Shown here one piece after another: positions 32,493-43,637 of a DNA stretch of 64,000 nucleotides (its first letter is position 1; the number at the start of each line of letters is the position of its first letter). The position numbers and the translations under genes are program-made. The stretch spans positions 4,384,001 through 4,448,000 of the forward strand of contig BSBM01000592.1 of assembly GCA_027924585.1 (NCBI GenBank). Reading direction: 5' to 3'. Under the pieces are notes generated by a model, which was not told the origin of the DNA, did no database searches, and saw only the letters and a list, made by a program, of their open reading frames with translations. Source of the DNA: Larix kaempferi (taxonomy: Eukaryota > Streptophyta > Pinopsida > Pinales > Pinaceae).

Positions 32493-33460
32493 CTAAACTA
32501 TCACATATGATATTGAGTAGAAACAACATGATACTGTAAAGTGAGTAGATACATACCATCTGGTCCCCATGCCTGTCCAGGAGGTTGTGGTAGCTCCGCA
32601 TCTCCCCTGTAGTCCATCCCTACATAAGGGAAGTCCTCGATCACCACTGGTAACTGCAGCCACTATGTGAACAACTCTTGATTGAAGAACCGACCAACCA
32701 GTCCCCCACCACCACGAGTCATCTTCTCGCCCCATCGACGCATCCTCGGCTCAGTGGTCCCACTGTCACATACTTCTCTGTACAGCCATAGTGTTGGAAC
32801 TCGCTCAAAGAATAATGAGCATTGGAACAAAGGGAAACAAAAATCCCCTCCTGTGCGGCTAACCTTGTTCAGCTCTCGTTGAACAACCACCAATTACATC
32901 TGACCCCACCTGAAGTAGGTACCTGCTAAGGCTTGATCCACCAACATCATCTTCCCCCCCCAGAGACTCGGTGGGGCACCTTGGACCCCAGTATCCGCAC
33001 TACCAGTTCCGCTATAGCTCAAGTCTCCAGACTCTCTATGTCACAAATACAAATCACATTTTCATGCACATAAGCTCTGGCATAATAATGGCGCTCCAGT
33101 AAATCCTCCATAGACACATCATTGGGATTCCTTGGTTGGGTGTCTGAAATCATACCCAACTGCGAGAGCCCTGTCATAAAGTACACATTTGTGAGCGATA
33201 TCTCTAACCGCTCACCCTATATAACAAATGCCCCCACATCGACATCCTATAACTCCACCAATTTGTTCACCAGTAGCTTCACTGAACGCATTGGGGGAAC
33301 CCGAGCAAACTTCAGTAAGCCACATCATGCCATTGTATCTTGGACATCATCATCACCCATTATATCATCCAGTAGCCTACCAAGCTCTTGTTCTCTCCAA
33401 CTGACTCTCAGCGTCCTATACACACATGAAAAAACCCCCATCAGTAATATGTAAACTAGC
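32493..33460 (-). pseudogene. Antisense ORF remnant in G, plant-mobile-domain-like
   Basis: The minus strand, read from about 33460, gives one frame with a few stops: VSWREQELGRLLDDIMGDDD, VPPMRSVKLLVNKLVEL, GERLEISLTNVYFMTGLSQL, NPNDVSMEDLLERHYYARAY, then TYFRWGQM and ERVPTLWLYREVCDSG. The stretch D-x-x-x-x-x-F-x-I-x-GE-x-L-E-x-S-L-x-x-V-Y-x-x-TGL resembles the plant mobile domain (aminotransferase-like) found in some transposons. Antisense extra ORFs between integrase and 3' LTR are known from Tat-branch elements. The domain assignment is inference; the antisense coding remnant is clear from how far the frame stays protein-like. Confidence 0.6.
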
Positions 33461-35668
33461 AAGCTTTCTCTCCCAGGGACAGGCCATCCATCCAAGGAAA
33501 AAACACGTGCTCTAAAGCGCTCCTTTTTTCCCCTCAGGTGCGCCGTGAAGGGCGCTTTTTCCCTTGCAAAACACGCTCCTCGAGTGCGCCTTTTGGGCCC
33601 CCAGTCATGATTGAAGCGAGATTTTCTCAAGAAAATTCGCACTATAGAGCGCGGCTATGAGGCCCATAGTCACACCCCAACCGCGCTGTTGTATGTCCTA
33701 GAGCCGTGCCCTGGGCACGCTATTTCCCCCAAAATGCACACTCTGGCGCAGTGGTTCCCTAGCCAAGCTCGCGAGGGCTCCCAAAAGGACCAAATCCAAA
33801 CCAAAATGCATGAAAAATACCAAAAATCACTTAAAGAATTACCTGCAAGTCATAGAACTCGATTCCACCGGATAGATTGAGAGAAATCTGAATTTTCTCT
33901 TTTGGTCCCCTCCATACTCTTCCCAATTTGCACAGTGAAAATGGCATGTGGAGGTGGGCTCCTTTGCTATTTATAGCCATTTTTGCCCATTTTTTATTTG
34001 ACCATTCCGGAGTCATCCCCACTCTGTTTTCCGTGCCGTTTGCACCGCTAGATTCAGAATTTCATTCTTGTGATGATTCTTGAGATCATTTCTCTCTCTC
34101 ACTCAAAAAAAATAGGGCATTTTTTCCACGCCCCTCACTGCCTCGATTTTCCTCGATTTGTATTCCACACAGGACCTTGTCATTTTTTGCACCACTTTAA
34201 CCATTTTGACTATTGCGACCTATTCATGATCCCTAGACTCCATCCATACTATAGTTATTGTGTTATTTTCGCACCATTCACCCACCTGCAAGGAGCCCCC
34301 ATCAGTGTTCCCCCACCTCACTTTCTTGGTTCCCATATTTGTCCCTTGATTGAACACTTTCTCCTTGCTTGGATTTTACATATGTTCGGTATACATTTAT
34401 CCCTTTTTTGTACCGAGCAGCTCCTTTACAAAAAAGGAACTTAGGGAGTTTTTGTTAATCTCATTTCTGACTTCTTGAATAATGAAAATATCACTGGGAA
34501 ATCTTACTTCCTTTCATGCTCGCTAAAAGTATCTGAAAGGGCGTCTATCTGGTATAAGTTTAACCCTTTTCCGAAACTGGTAGACTAATTAGGAAAAATG
34601 AATACTCTAGTCACACCAGCTAGAACAGTTCTCCATTGCATACATTTATTCATTTTCAGTCCTTGGGGACTGACATACGAAAAAGAACCCCCTTGGAGTC
34701 TTCTTATTGCTTTCAGACTCTCTAAAATTGAAAGTTCCCACGAGCACTCACCATCCTGGGCTCGTATAAATCCACACGACAGTACCTCTCCATAATTTCA
34801 GAGTCTTCTTACCACTTTCAGACTCCTTAAAATTTAAAGCACCCACGAGCATGCACCGTCCTGGGCTCATACAAATCCATGCAACTGTACCATTTAGAAC
34901 ACACGTTTATCCCTTCTTCAAGCTCCTTAAACCATGAAGAAGGCCCAAACGGTGACTCTTGGAACCACGACAGAACACATCTAGTCCCACCATTATGGTA
35001 GCATCCCCAGCATGTTCGCCTTTGTTCAGAGTATTATGCGATGTGTCACCCTTGGAGTCTCTCGATATCACTCATCATTTCCCCCCTGAGTCTCCCCCAT
35101 TCGCAGTCATAGTCCCTAGTCCCTTAAGCTATGATCCCCTTTCCTAAGGTCAGTCTTGTATGCTTCCAGGTCAACCTTTCCGTCATATTTTGAACAAAGG
35201 AATTTTGAGTCCCATCACTCCTCGACCCCCGTATCCCCCCAATAGTGTGTCAGTTACACGTCCAGTACCATCACATATTGGTTGTACACCTCACGCTCCT
35301 ATCAAGGAAAAATCATTGCCTTGGTAGTTGCAGGTCTCCCTCTGTCGACGCCAGCACATATATTCCAGAGGATAGATCCAGAGGTCCATGTACCTTGGAC
35401 TCATATCCACCAGTGGTAAGTGCCTATGGACCATCTCATAGGAGTCCTTAGTGCCTCTTAGAATGGTTTTTTCTCACGTGCTCGACTTCAACACATCATC
35501 ACACCGTCGATATTCAGACAGGGTATTGGTCCCTTCCGTTATTGGTCGAAGATCCCAGATGTCAAATGACTCTCGCACATTGGTTAGTCTACTTGGAACC
35601 CTCAGTTGTACGTTCCCATGAATATCCGGGATGCATTGGCGACAGTGTTCAGAATCCCTTTAGATATG
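33461..35668 (+). other. Post-integrase spacer of G, second part
   Basis: Non-coding in sense. The GC-richer part at 33470-33790 has CGCGC, GTGCGCC and GAGCGC phrases, like the G leader at 16270-16600. It could be an antisense promoter region for the ORF remnant at 32493-33460. From 33880 it is pyrimidine-rich. Short open frames lack any family motif. Confidence 0.5.
34690..34895 (+). repeat. About 105-bp tandem duplication in G spacer
   Basis: Two copies share GAGTCTTCTTA, CTTTCAGACTC, AAAATT-AAAG, CCCACGAGCA, CACC(A/G)TCCTGGGCTC and ACAAATCCA-type blocks. Confidence 0.8.
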
Positions 35669-37804
35669 TGTAATATCCTTGAGAATATTTGACCAAGCTA
35701 TTAACTCAACTTCATAAATTTTAATAAGTTCACTGGAAAATTTCTTAATAATTTTTTAAACCGAGCAGGAGGTCAGTGATGGGGATGGAGACTGAATATG
35801 AGGATGGTGGGATGAACTTTCAGTTCTGTAATTTGTATGGGGAAATTTGCAGCAGCAAATAATAAGATCAGAGGGAGAGTCCTAAGCACAAAGCACTGGG
35901 GCCATTTATGTTTCGAACAACAACCAGGCTGAAGTCTACTCCAAAGCTTCCTAGGCGTACTATCATATGCTTACTAGACTGGGTGGGTACAAATTTAGTT
36001 TTGGAAGTCAAATAGGTTCAATGGACACACTGAGCAGCATTCAAAAGGATTTGGGAAGAGTAGGAGTGGTTTGGAATTTTTAGGCCCTGTCGGGATGACA
36101 AAGCTAGTCAAATTGTGATCTTTACAAACATGGGTTAAATCCTCCCAAATTCTTTAAGTAGGGACTTATATGGATTATATGATGTATTATTGACCTCTTA
36201 CAACTTACACAAATTATATCTGACATTTAAAACAAATTTGGCAGTCATTCTTGCAAAACTAGTCAATAAACAGTGATCAATGAGCTAGTCTTCCAATATG
36301 AGTTAATAAATGACTTTATTTAATTAAATACTCTATTATGAAATATTAATATGCTCTAATATAGTGTAATGAACAGAATCAAGTCGAAATATTACTCATT
36401 GAACCAAGTTTGTACTCTTTTAATAACTCCTCTTTAGTACAATGTCTTGTGGACTAGAAAACCCCCTCATAGGGCCATAGAAGAGCTGTAAGAAGAGATG
36501 TAATGACCAAATATCTGTTCTGAATGTGTGTTATGGTCTTCTAAAAGTCTGAAACAGAGTATGGGCTTCACACTGAGTCTCTAAGAAAGTAAGGGGCGCT
36601 ATCCATAGTTCTTCTCTTCCTTATAGGGAAAATGCCTCCAAATCTAGCTGTGGTTGTGAGAAAGAGTGAGAAGAAGAGGGTGGATCAGTTTTGAGGCTTC
36701 TTTCTGATACTGGACATCTCTATTTACTGAACATATGGCTTTACCAACTTTCCTTCAATCCTTGGGCGCATTCATTGGAGTATTCATCTTCAACTGGAGA
36801 AGCTTCACCAAAACTAGCTAGAATTTCACTAGGTGAGAGATCTCCTCTTCCAATAGACTTGAGAAATTCAATGAAGGATGGTAGTGACTTATAATGGCTG
36901 TAGCAGATTGATATTGACCTGCATAACACTCATTGAAGACTATAGGGCCTTGGGGCACATCACCCAAGAGAAACTGTTGAGGCACATCACTCAATTAGAG
37001 CGGCTCAGAGCTCTCAAACCAAAATTAAAAATGACAAAAGTTCTCTAATGGAGTTGGTTGGCTTCTTTTATAAACTTCATGATGACCTAGTGAGCAAGTT
37101 GCTTGGCTAGGTAACCTGTGAGAGTAGGTTACCCACTTTCGCATCCTATTCCAAAGCCATGAGGGTGCCATCTTGAGATAATTATCAAGTTTTGTCTTTG
37201 AAAAACTTTCCTTCCTTTACCTTCCTTCATTGAAATTGGAAAGTGTGCCTTAGTGAGATTTTATGGATGTTTCTACTTTCCTTCTGACTGCTTTTCTTCA
37301 TCTTTCCACTTTCTTTAATTTCCTCTTTTCTGCTTTTGCCAGTTTCTAATTTCTTTTCTTGCTTTCCTCCAATTGATTCCTTGCTTTTCCTGAGATTTTT
37401 CCACTTACGCAAGATTGGTCCTACTTGCTCAAATTCAACCTCCTAGTCTTGTCATCACCACTTGCCAATATTTATTAGCCAAAACTATTAATAAAAATAT
37501 TACAAACTCAATATTACTCCAAAATTCAGAGTTTAATTAATTAATTAATAATTAATCAACCACTATGGTATAATTGCCTCACAAATACCCTATTAATTAA
37601 ATTCTCATTTAATTAATCATATAGACTTATTCATGGGGTTAATAACTACATGGGGGCCCACCTTGTCCATTTAATTCCCAAATACAACCTTAGGCATCTT
37701 CCATAAGGTAGTTTCCATACTTTCTCATTAATTATATAATTATTGCCTAGGTGACTTAGGCCAAAATTACCCCATGGACCATAGCAAAATTTGGGGACAT
37801 GACT
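35669..37804 (-). mobile_element. 3' LTR of element E
   Basis: Plus-strand ends are TGTAATATCCTTGAG and GGGGACATGACT; the last base should be A. It is collinear with 40974-43100 throughout, with minor indels. An open frame on the minus strand at 36741-36929 is repeated in the other LTR (41948-42220) and is most likely chance. Confidence 0.92.
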
Positions 37805-37822
37805 GTCCTCCCTTCCTAAGAT
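37805..37822 (-). other. Polypurine tract of E
   Basis: On the minus strand CTTAGGAAGGGAGGAC lies directly before the 3' LTR. Confidence 0.8.
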
Positions 37823-38002
37823 TGCTTGTCCTCAAGCAATGTCAGGATTCCACCAAGCTTCTGCTGCACCACTCTGATTATAATTGTCCCCATCCATTGT
37901 ACAGTCTTAAAATTAAACTTGGGCCTTCAAAAAAATGAAGAAAAACTGCACTGCAATTTATATCTGCAATTTAACCAGCAATGAACAAAATTTTCAACCC
38001 AG

Positions 38003-38359
38003 CTAGGATAACTTGAGTAGAATTCCTGGATCCCACTGTTTCTCTTGCAAGAACCAAAACTGTTCTATCAGCTTTGGCAATCTATCACTCCAATGAATGC
38101 CCGGATCCCAAAGTATCAACTGCATCTTCCCAATCATCAAAATCAATTTAGTGGATCTATCATCGAACAAGTGCCTTTTCATCCGAGGAATAACTGAAAG
38201 GACATTACTGCCAACTAAACCAAGTGGATAGCAAAATTTTTCTTCCAGTGAAAACATCCAATGGCTGAACTCTCTGCCATTGGAGAAAAACTTCAAGCAT
38301 CCCTCCCAGCATGTGGATTCCCTCCACATAGGCCAACTTCTGTAAGTAAAATGTTCCAT
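38003..38359 (-). CDS. Element E ORF5, 118 codons, unknown
   Basis: The last open stretch before the 3' LTR. The product is Trp-rich (SWPMWRESTCWEGCLKFF near the N-terminus, then LWDPGIHWSDRLPKLIEQFW), with a repeated WDPGI. This composition is unusual for random sequence. It follows a region of broken frames (38360-38725), so it may be the C-terminal end of a longer frame that starts in ORF4. I do not recognise it. Confidence 0.4.
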   Translation of the reverse strand: MEHFTYRSWPMWRESTCWEGCLKFFSNGREFSHWMFSLEEKFCYPLGLVGSNVLSVIPRMKRHLFDDRSTKLILMIGKMQLILWDPGIHWSDRLPKLIEQFWFLQEKQWDPGILLKLS

Positions 38360-38725
38360 TAATTTATCTTGGAAACTTGCCTACTTCGCTGCCTTCCCTT
38401 GACCATACGCAAAAAAAAATTTGCAAGGAGGTTTCATGCTTGTCAAGTAATCTTTCACCCAATCCATATGTGGATGAGTGACATCAAATGGATGCAAAAT
38501 ATACTTTTGCTACTGCTCACAATTCAAGACAATGTCAGTTATAATAAGAAATTTATTGCAGAAACAAGTGAACTTTTTACCTTCCAGATTTTCTTTTCTA
38601 GTGAGGCCTCTATCCATCCATCTGATGGGTGAATCAGAGATCCTACTTGCTGATATATATGAGCTATAATCAGCCATCTCTTCTGCAATAGGATCCATCT
38701 CCCATGGGGACAGATCATGATCCTC

Positions 38726-39169
38726 CTACTGAACATGTGACACAAACCAGAAAAATGTCTTCACCCACTGCTCATTCCCCATTGGTGTTGTTGAATCTAG
38801 GACATGTGGGAAAGAACTGTGAACCTTCTTTGCATGTCTGCAATCTTCAGTAATCAGAATTATGGCTGCAAATTCTTCATTACTGGCTATCCCAAATTGG
38901 GTGCTCTCATCCCACTCTTTCATGGGGGAGTGTTTGTCTTCAAGGAACAGCTCAAGCTCCCTTGGGAAAAAATCCCATCCTTGGTTCTCATCAAACTGCT
39001 CTGCACACTCTTCAAGCACATATAAAAATGAATGATCCTCATGATCCACCATATCATGAGGTTCCTCCCTATGTTCAAGAATTCTTTCAGCTGAATGAAA
39101 TTGACTAAATGGTGTGTAGGAGGGTAGAGTGAAGCTACAATATTTCTGTCTTCGATTCTTGGAGGGCAC
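38726..39169 (-). CDS. Element E ORF4, 147 codons, unknown
   Basis: It overlaps the end of ORF3 by 35 bases in another frame, so the two may be one protein split by a frameshift. The sequence is acidic: ECAEQFDENQGWDFFPRELE, FLEDKHSPMKEWDE, then a hydrophobic AAIILITEDC segment. There is no retrotransposon motif or signal peptide. Open length and composition suggest real past coding. I do not recognise the family. Confidence 0.45.
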   Translation of the reverse strand: MPSKNRRQKYCSFTLPSYTPFSQFHSAERILEHREEPHDMVDHEDHSFLYVLEECAEQFDENQGWDFFPRELELFLEDKHSPMKEWDESTQFGIASNEEFAAIILITEDCRHAKKVHSSFPHVLDSTTPMGNEQWVKTFFWFVSHVQ

Positions 39170-40478
39170 TTTGAGCGCTTCTTAAAGAATCTTGGGTGGC
39201 CATTAATTCATCATTGAGATTTCTGATCTCTTCCTCATCCCTCGAGGATGTACCATGAAACAATTCTACAAGCTCCAATAAACTATCTCTATCAGAAAGC
39301 AGGTTCAAGAATTCACCTTTTATGCTTTCCATGGCTTCCTGAAATTCTTCCATGTCTCTAATGGAAGACTGCTCCCCCAAATTCCAACAAAGGTTGTTCA
39401 TTAAGGAATGTGTGTAATTGAGGGTTTGAATGGATTCTAGGATCTTTTGTTCATCCATCTTTAAATATCCTACAAAAAGATGAAGTTCTTGTAGATGTTC
39501 TTCCTCTTCATTTTCCATCACTGGATCAATTTCATGCAGTGCACTTGAAGTTTTGAAATCTAATCTATATGTTTCTGCTGCAATATTTTCATCTTTCAGG
39601 TCCTCAAAAACATAATTTGGGTTGCAACATAAGTGCTCATTCATCCTTGATGCAACAGAAAGATCTTCTCTTAAAGTTTTAGCCTTCATAATGCTTTCAT
39701 TTTTAACACCGGAATTCTGAACCTCATCACTATGGGGGTCAACCATTCTAAATTTTTCAATGGAAATGGCTGCCATATCAGATTGACATAATGGCACATA
39801 AAAATCAGAATTTACTAATTCACCATGTGTCATTTTATCCTCCTCATGTGGTGGAATTTTGATGGCTTGTTCATCCACCTATTTCTCTGCTTCACACCCT
39901 ACTGAGATGTGCTCAATTTTTGCTTCCTGGTGAGGATCCATGGGTGAGTGTAAATATGAATTATGTTCCTCCTTCAGATCAGATCCAAAAGATGTCTCAC
40001 CTTCATCAACCTATCCCATTTCTTTTGCACTTGTTTTGAAATCAACCATTAAAAGATAGAGAGTGATTTTACCTCCCTCATCACCAACAATCAAGTGTTT
40101 GACTATTGGATCTTCTACTGTGCATTGACCTTCTTCATCCACTTCTTGGAGTAATGGGGCACCAGCAAGGTCTTCTTGGTCATTTATTTCCAAGAAACTT
40201 GATGTCTCTCCACATTGTGTGGTGCTTAGATCACAACCTTTGGACTTCCTTCTTGAAGAAAAAACAAACAGTCTCGCAATGCTTGGCCCTGCCAATGGCC
40301 TTGCTGAAACTTCCTTCTTGATTCCTTTTCCCTGGGATTGGGATGGATCCATATGTGGGGCTGCAACTTCATCTATATTTTTCCCTACTTCTTCTCCACC
40401 TGAAGAACTAGGTGGCTCTTGGTTTCCTACCTTGATTTTTCCTGGCTGTGAGGACACATCTTTATCCCTCCTTTCCAT
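39135..40478 (-). pseudogene. Element E ORF2+ORF3, acidic coiled-coil-like protein
   Basis: One frame of about 448 codons, broken only by two TAG stops (40008-40010 and about 39881). Both read TAGGT, as expected from C-to-T change in a CAG Gln codon. The N-terminal part is Ser/Gly/Lys-rich and contains ARPLAGPSIARLFVFSSRRK, a possible basic nuclear-type patch. The middle is acidic (MENEEEEHLQELHLFV). The C-terminal about 80 residues have heptad-like spacing (RDEEEIRNLNDELMATQDSL), suggesting a coiled coil. Nothing matches gag or pol. The role is unknown; an RNA- or protein-binding partner of a helper element is possible but unproven. Confidence 0.6.
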
Positions 40479-40516
40479 CTTAGCTCCTAGGGTTAAAGAT
40501 TTGCCTCAAATTATTT

Positions 40517-40882
40517 TCACACACCATCAACCATATGTGCAATCCTTCTTTTGCTATCACTATTGTAGGGGTATTTGAACAACCTATGAATCTCCAAATC
40601 ACAATAGTCTCTAAAGGTCAGGGACTTCTGAACCTCCTTCTTCAAGACTAAGTACTCCATGAAGTACTCATAGGATTTCTTTGGGTTGTCTCTTTTAAGT
40701 ATTCCTTCATAATCCCAATTAGTCATAGGTATGTTAGTTCCTATGTCCTCATCAAATATTGGTTCAACAAGGAAATCATCTTCAACTTTATGCAAATAAA
40801 AATTTCCAACAGGGGTTAAAGGCTCCTCTTCATATGGCTCAAAAATAAATTCTTCTTCTTCACTGACTGGTAGGAGCCACAT
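40517..40882 (-). CDS. Element E ORF1, 121 codons, acidic, unknown
   Basis: The first sense ORF after the primer-binding site, starting MWLLPVSEEEEFIFEPYEEE about 90 bases from the 5' LTR. It is acidic at the N-terminus. Its C-terminal half is more basic (VLKKEVQKSLTFRDYCDLEI, then a KRR near the end). Its position is where gag normally starts, but there is no gag core or CCHC knuckle. It is intact from ATG to stop. I do not recognise the family. Confidence 0.55.
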   Translation of the reverse strand: MWLLPVSEEEEFIFEPYEEEPLTPVGNFYLHKVEDDFLVEPIFDEDIGTNIPMTNWDYEGILKRDNPKKSYEYFMEYLVLKKEVQKSLTFRDYCDLEIHRLFKYPYNSDSKRRIAHMVDGV

Positions 40883-40960
40883 TTTGCATTTAGGAGAAGA
40901 TATTCAATCTTCCTTCAATCATTGAGTTAATTTCTTTCCACAGGGTGAGCCAAGGAAAGA

Positions 40961-40972
40961 GATCTGATACCA
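40961..40972 (-). other. Primer-binding site of E
   Basis: Minus strand TGGTATCAGATC, one base from the 5' LTR. Initiator-Met type with a change near the end. Confidence 0.85.
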
Positions 40973-40973
40973 C

Positions 40974-43100
40974 TGTAATATCCTTGGGAATATTTGACCA
41001 AGATATTAACTCAACTTTAGAAATTTTAATAAGTTCACTGGAAAATTTCTTAATAATTTTTTAAACCGAGCAGGAGGTCAGTGATGGGGATGGAGACTGA
41101 ATCTGAGGATGGTGGGATGAACTTTCAGTTCTGGAATTTGTATGGGGAAATTTGCATCAGTAAATAATAATATCAGAGGGAGAGTCCTAAGCACAAAGCA
41201 TTGGGGCCATTTATGTTTCGAACAACAGCTAGGATGAAGTCTACTCCAAAGATTCCTGGGCGCACCAGCATATTCTTACTAGACTGGGTGGGTAAAAATT
41301 GAGTTTTGGCAGTCAAATAGGTTCAATGGACACACTGAGCAGCATTCAAAAGGATTTGGGAAGAGTGGGAATGGTTTGGAAGTTTTAGGCCCTGTCGGGA
41401 TGACAAAGCTAGTCAAATTGCGATCTTTACAAACATGGGTTAAATCCTCCCAATTTTTTTAAGTAGGGACTGATATGGCTTATATGATGTATTATTGACC
41501 TCATAAAACTTACAGAAAATAAATCTGACATTTAAAACAAATTTGGCAGTCATTCTTGCAAAACTAGTCAATAAACAGTGATCAATGAGCTAGTCTTCCA
41601 ATCTGAGTTAATAAATGACTTTATTTAATTAAATACTCTATTCTGAAATATTAATATGCTCTGATATAGTGTAATGAACAGAAAAAAGTCTAAATATTAC
41701 TCATTGAACCAATTTTTACTCTTTTAATAACTCCTCTTTAGTACAATGTCTCGTGGACTAGAAAACCCCCTCATAGGGCCATAGAAGAACTGTAAAAAGT
41801 GATGTAATGACCAAATATCTGTTCGAAATGTGTATTCTGGTATTCTATAGGACTGAAACAGAGTATGGGCTTCACACTGAGTCTCTAAGAAAGTAAGGGG
41901 CGCTATCCACAGTTATTCTCTTCCTTATAGGGAAAATGCCTCCAAATCTAGCTGTGGTTGTGAGAAAGAGTGAGAAGAACAGGGTGGATCAGTTCTGATA
42001 CTGGAAATCTCTGTTGACTGAACATATGGCTGTGCCAACTTTCCTTCAATCCTTGGGTGCATTCATTCGAGCATTCATCTTCAACTGGAGAAGCTTCACC
42101 AAAACTAGCTAGAATTTCACTGTGTGAGAGATCTCCTTTTCCAATAGACTGGAGAAATTCAATGAAGGATGTTAGTGACTTATAATGGTTGTAACAACTT
42201 GATATTGACCTGCATAACACTCACTGAATACTATAGGGCCTTGGGGAACATCACCCAAGAGAAAATATTGAGGCACATCACTCAACTAGAGAGGATCAGA
42301 GCTCTCAAACCAAAATTACAAATGACAAAAGTTCTCTAATGGAGTTGGTTGGCTTCTTTTATAAATTTCATGATGACCTAGTGAGCAAGTTGCTTGGCTT
42401 GGTAACCTGTGAGAGTAGGTTACCCACTTTCCCATCCTATTCCAAAGCCATGAGGGCGCCATCTTGAGATAATTAGCAAGTTTTGTCTTTGAAAAACTTT
42501 CCTTCCTTTACCTTCCTTCACTGAAATTGGCAAGTGCGCCTTAGTGAGCTTTTATGGATGTTTCTACTTTCCTTCTGACTGCTTTTCTTCATCTTTCCAC
42601 TTTCTTTACTTTCCTCTTTTCTGCTTTTGCCAGTTTGTAGTTTCTTTTCTTGGCTTCTTTCCTCCAATTGATTCCTTGCTTTTCCTGAGATTTTGCCACT
42701 TAGGCAAGATTGGTCCTACTTGCTCAAATTTGACCTCCTAGTCTTGTCATCACCACTTTCCAATATTTATTAGGCAAAACTATTAATAAAATAATTACAA
42801 ACTCAATATTACTCCAAAATTCAGAGTTTAATTAATTAATTAATAATTAATCAACCACTCTGGTATAATTGCCTCACAAATACCCTATTAATTAAATTCT
42901 CATTTAATTAATCATATAGACTTAGTCATGGGGTTAATAACTACATGGGGGGCCCACCTTGTCCATTTAATTCCAAAATACAACCTTAGGCATCTTCCAT
43001 AAGGTAGTTTCCATACTTGCTCATTAATTAAATAATTATTGCCTAGGTGACTTGGGCCAAAATTACCCCATGGACCATAGCAAAATTTGGGGACATGACA
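40974..43100 (-). mobile_element. 5' LTR of element E
   Basis: 2127 bp. The minus-strand start is TGTCATGTCCCCAAATTTTG and the end GGATATTACA. On the minus strand a TTTATAAAAG box near 42356-42366 is a candidate TATA box. An AT-rich TTAATTAATTAATAATTAAT block lies at about 42832-42851. Confidence 0.92.
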
Positions 43101-43105
43101 ATTTG

Positions 43106-43637
43106 TGCTTCCTAGAGTGTCCAGTTCAGATGCAGTTCAGTGAACCTTTGAAATTCTGACTCTCGGTTTTTGAGTCCATACAATTGTTGGACACCTTCAT
43201 ATCTAGCAGAGCATCAGTTGATATGGTACCACATTGAGGATGGATTCCAGTGTTTCCGTGTATCAGTTCTTCATATCATTCATGGTTGGACCATGACTAT
43301 GTCCCATATTTGTTTCCCCTATGGACCATTATGATGTACACAACATTTATCTATGTATTGTTTAGGCCCCCTTTGGGCCTCATTATTATTTTTATATCTT
43401 GATACAAGAATGGGTATGCTCACCTTGTCCATATATTTCAGATTATGTTCCTCATCCATTATTGAAGTAATGTAGTTCCATTTTTAGCCCTTACAGTTTG
43501 TATGAAGCATGTGTTTCGGTATCCAACATGTTTCTTCTCTTTGCCATCACAATGCTCACACCCCTGTAAAAATTAAGAACCTATGATTTCTATCGGCCAT
43601 ATGATCAGATCCTACTCCCACACATCAGGGAGTAATC
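43106..43637 (+). other. 3' untranslated part of G after E
   Basis: Resumes the G spacer after the ATTTG target copy. No coding signal. It ends CAGGGAGTAATC before the 3' LTR, a weak polypurine tract. Confidence 0.6.

Larger units (their letters stand above)
35669..43100 (-). mobile_element. Non-autonomous LTR element E (LARD-like), nested in G
   Basis: Two long LTRs (35669-37804 and 40974-43100, about 2.13 kb each) have near-perfect 5-bp flanks ATATG and ATTTG. The primer-binding site and polypurine tract place the element on the minus strand. The 3.17-kb interior contains no gag, protease, integrase or RT motif on either strand. It has five open stretches in the sense direction encoding acidic, hydrophilic proteins. 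By eye about nine differences in 215 bp of LTR (near 4%) make it a late arrival. Large retrotransposon derivatives (LARDs) are the closest known category, but those usually lack ORFs. Confidence 0.9.

Noticed and set aside
32493-33460. Antisense remnant as an intact host gene
   Set aside because: It contains several in-frame stops and lies entirely within the gypsy G spacer; at best it is a dead extra ORF.
36741-36929. Conserved small ORF in both LTRs of E (also 41948-42220)
   Set aside because: LTRs are copies of each other, so sharing is expected; the frame length differs and there is no coding signature.
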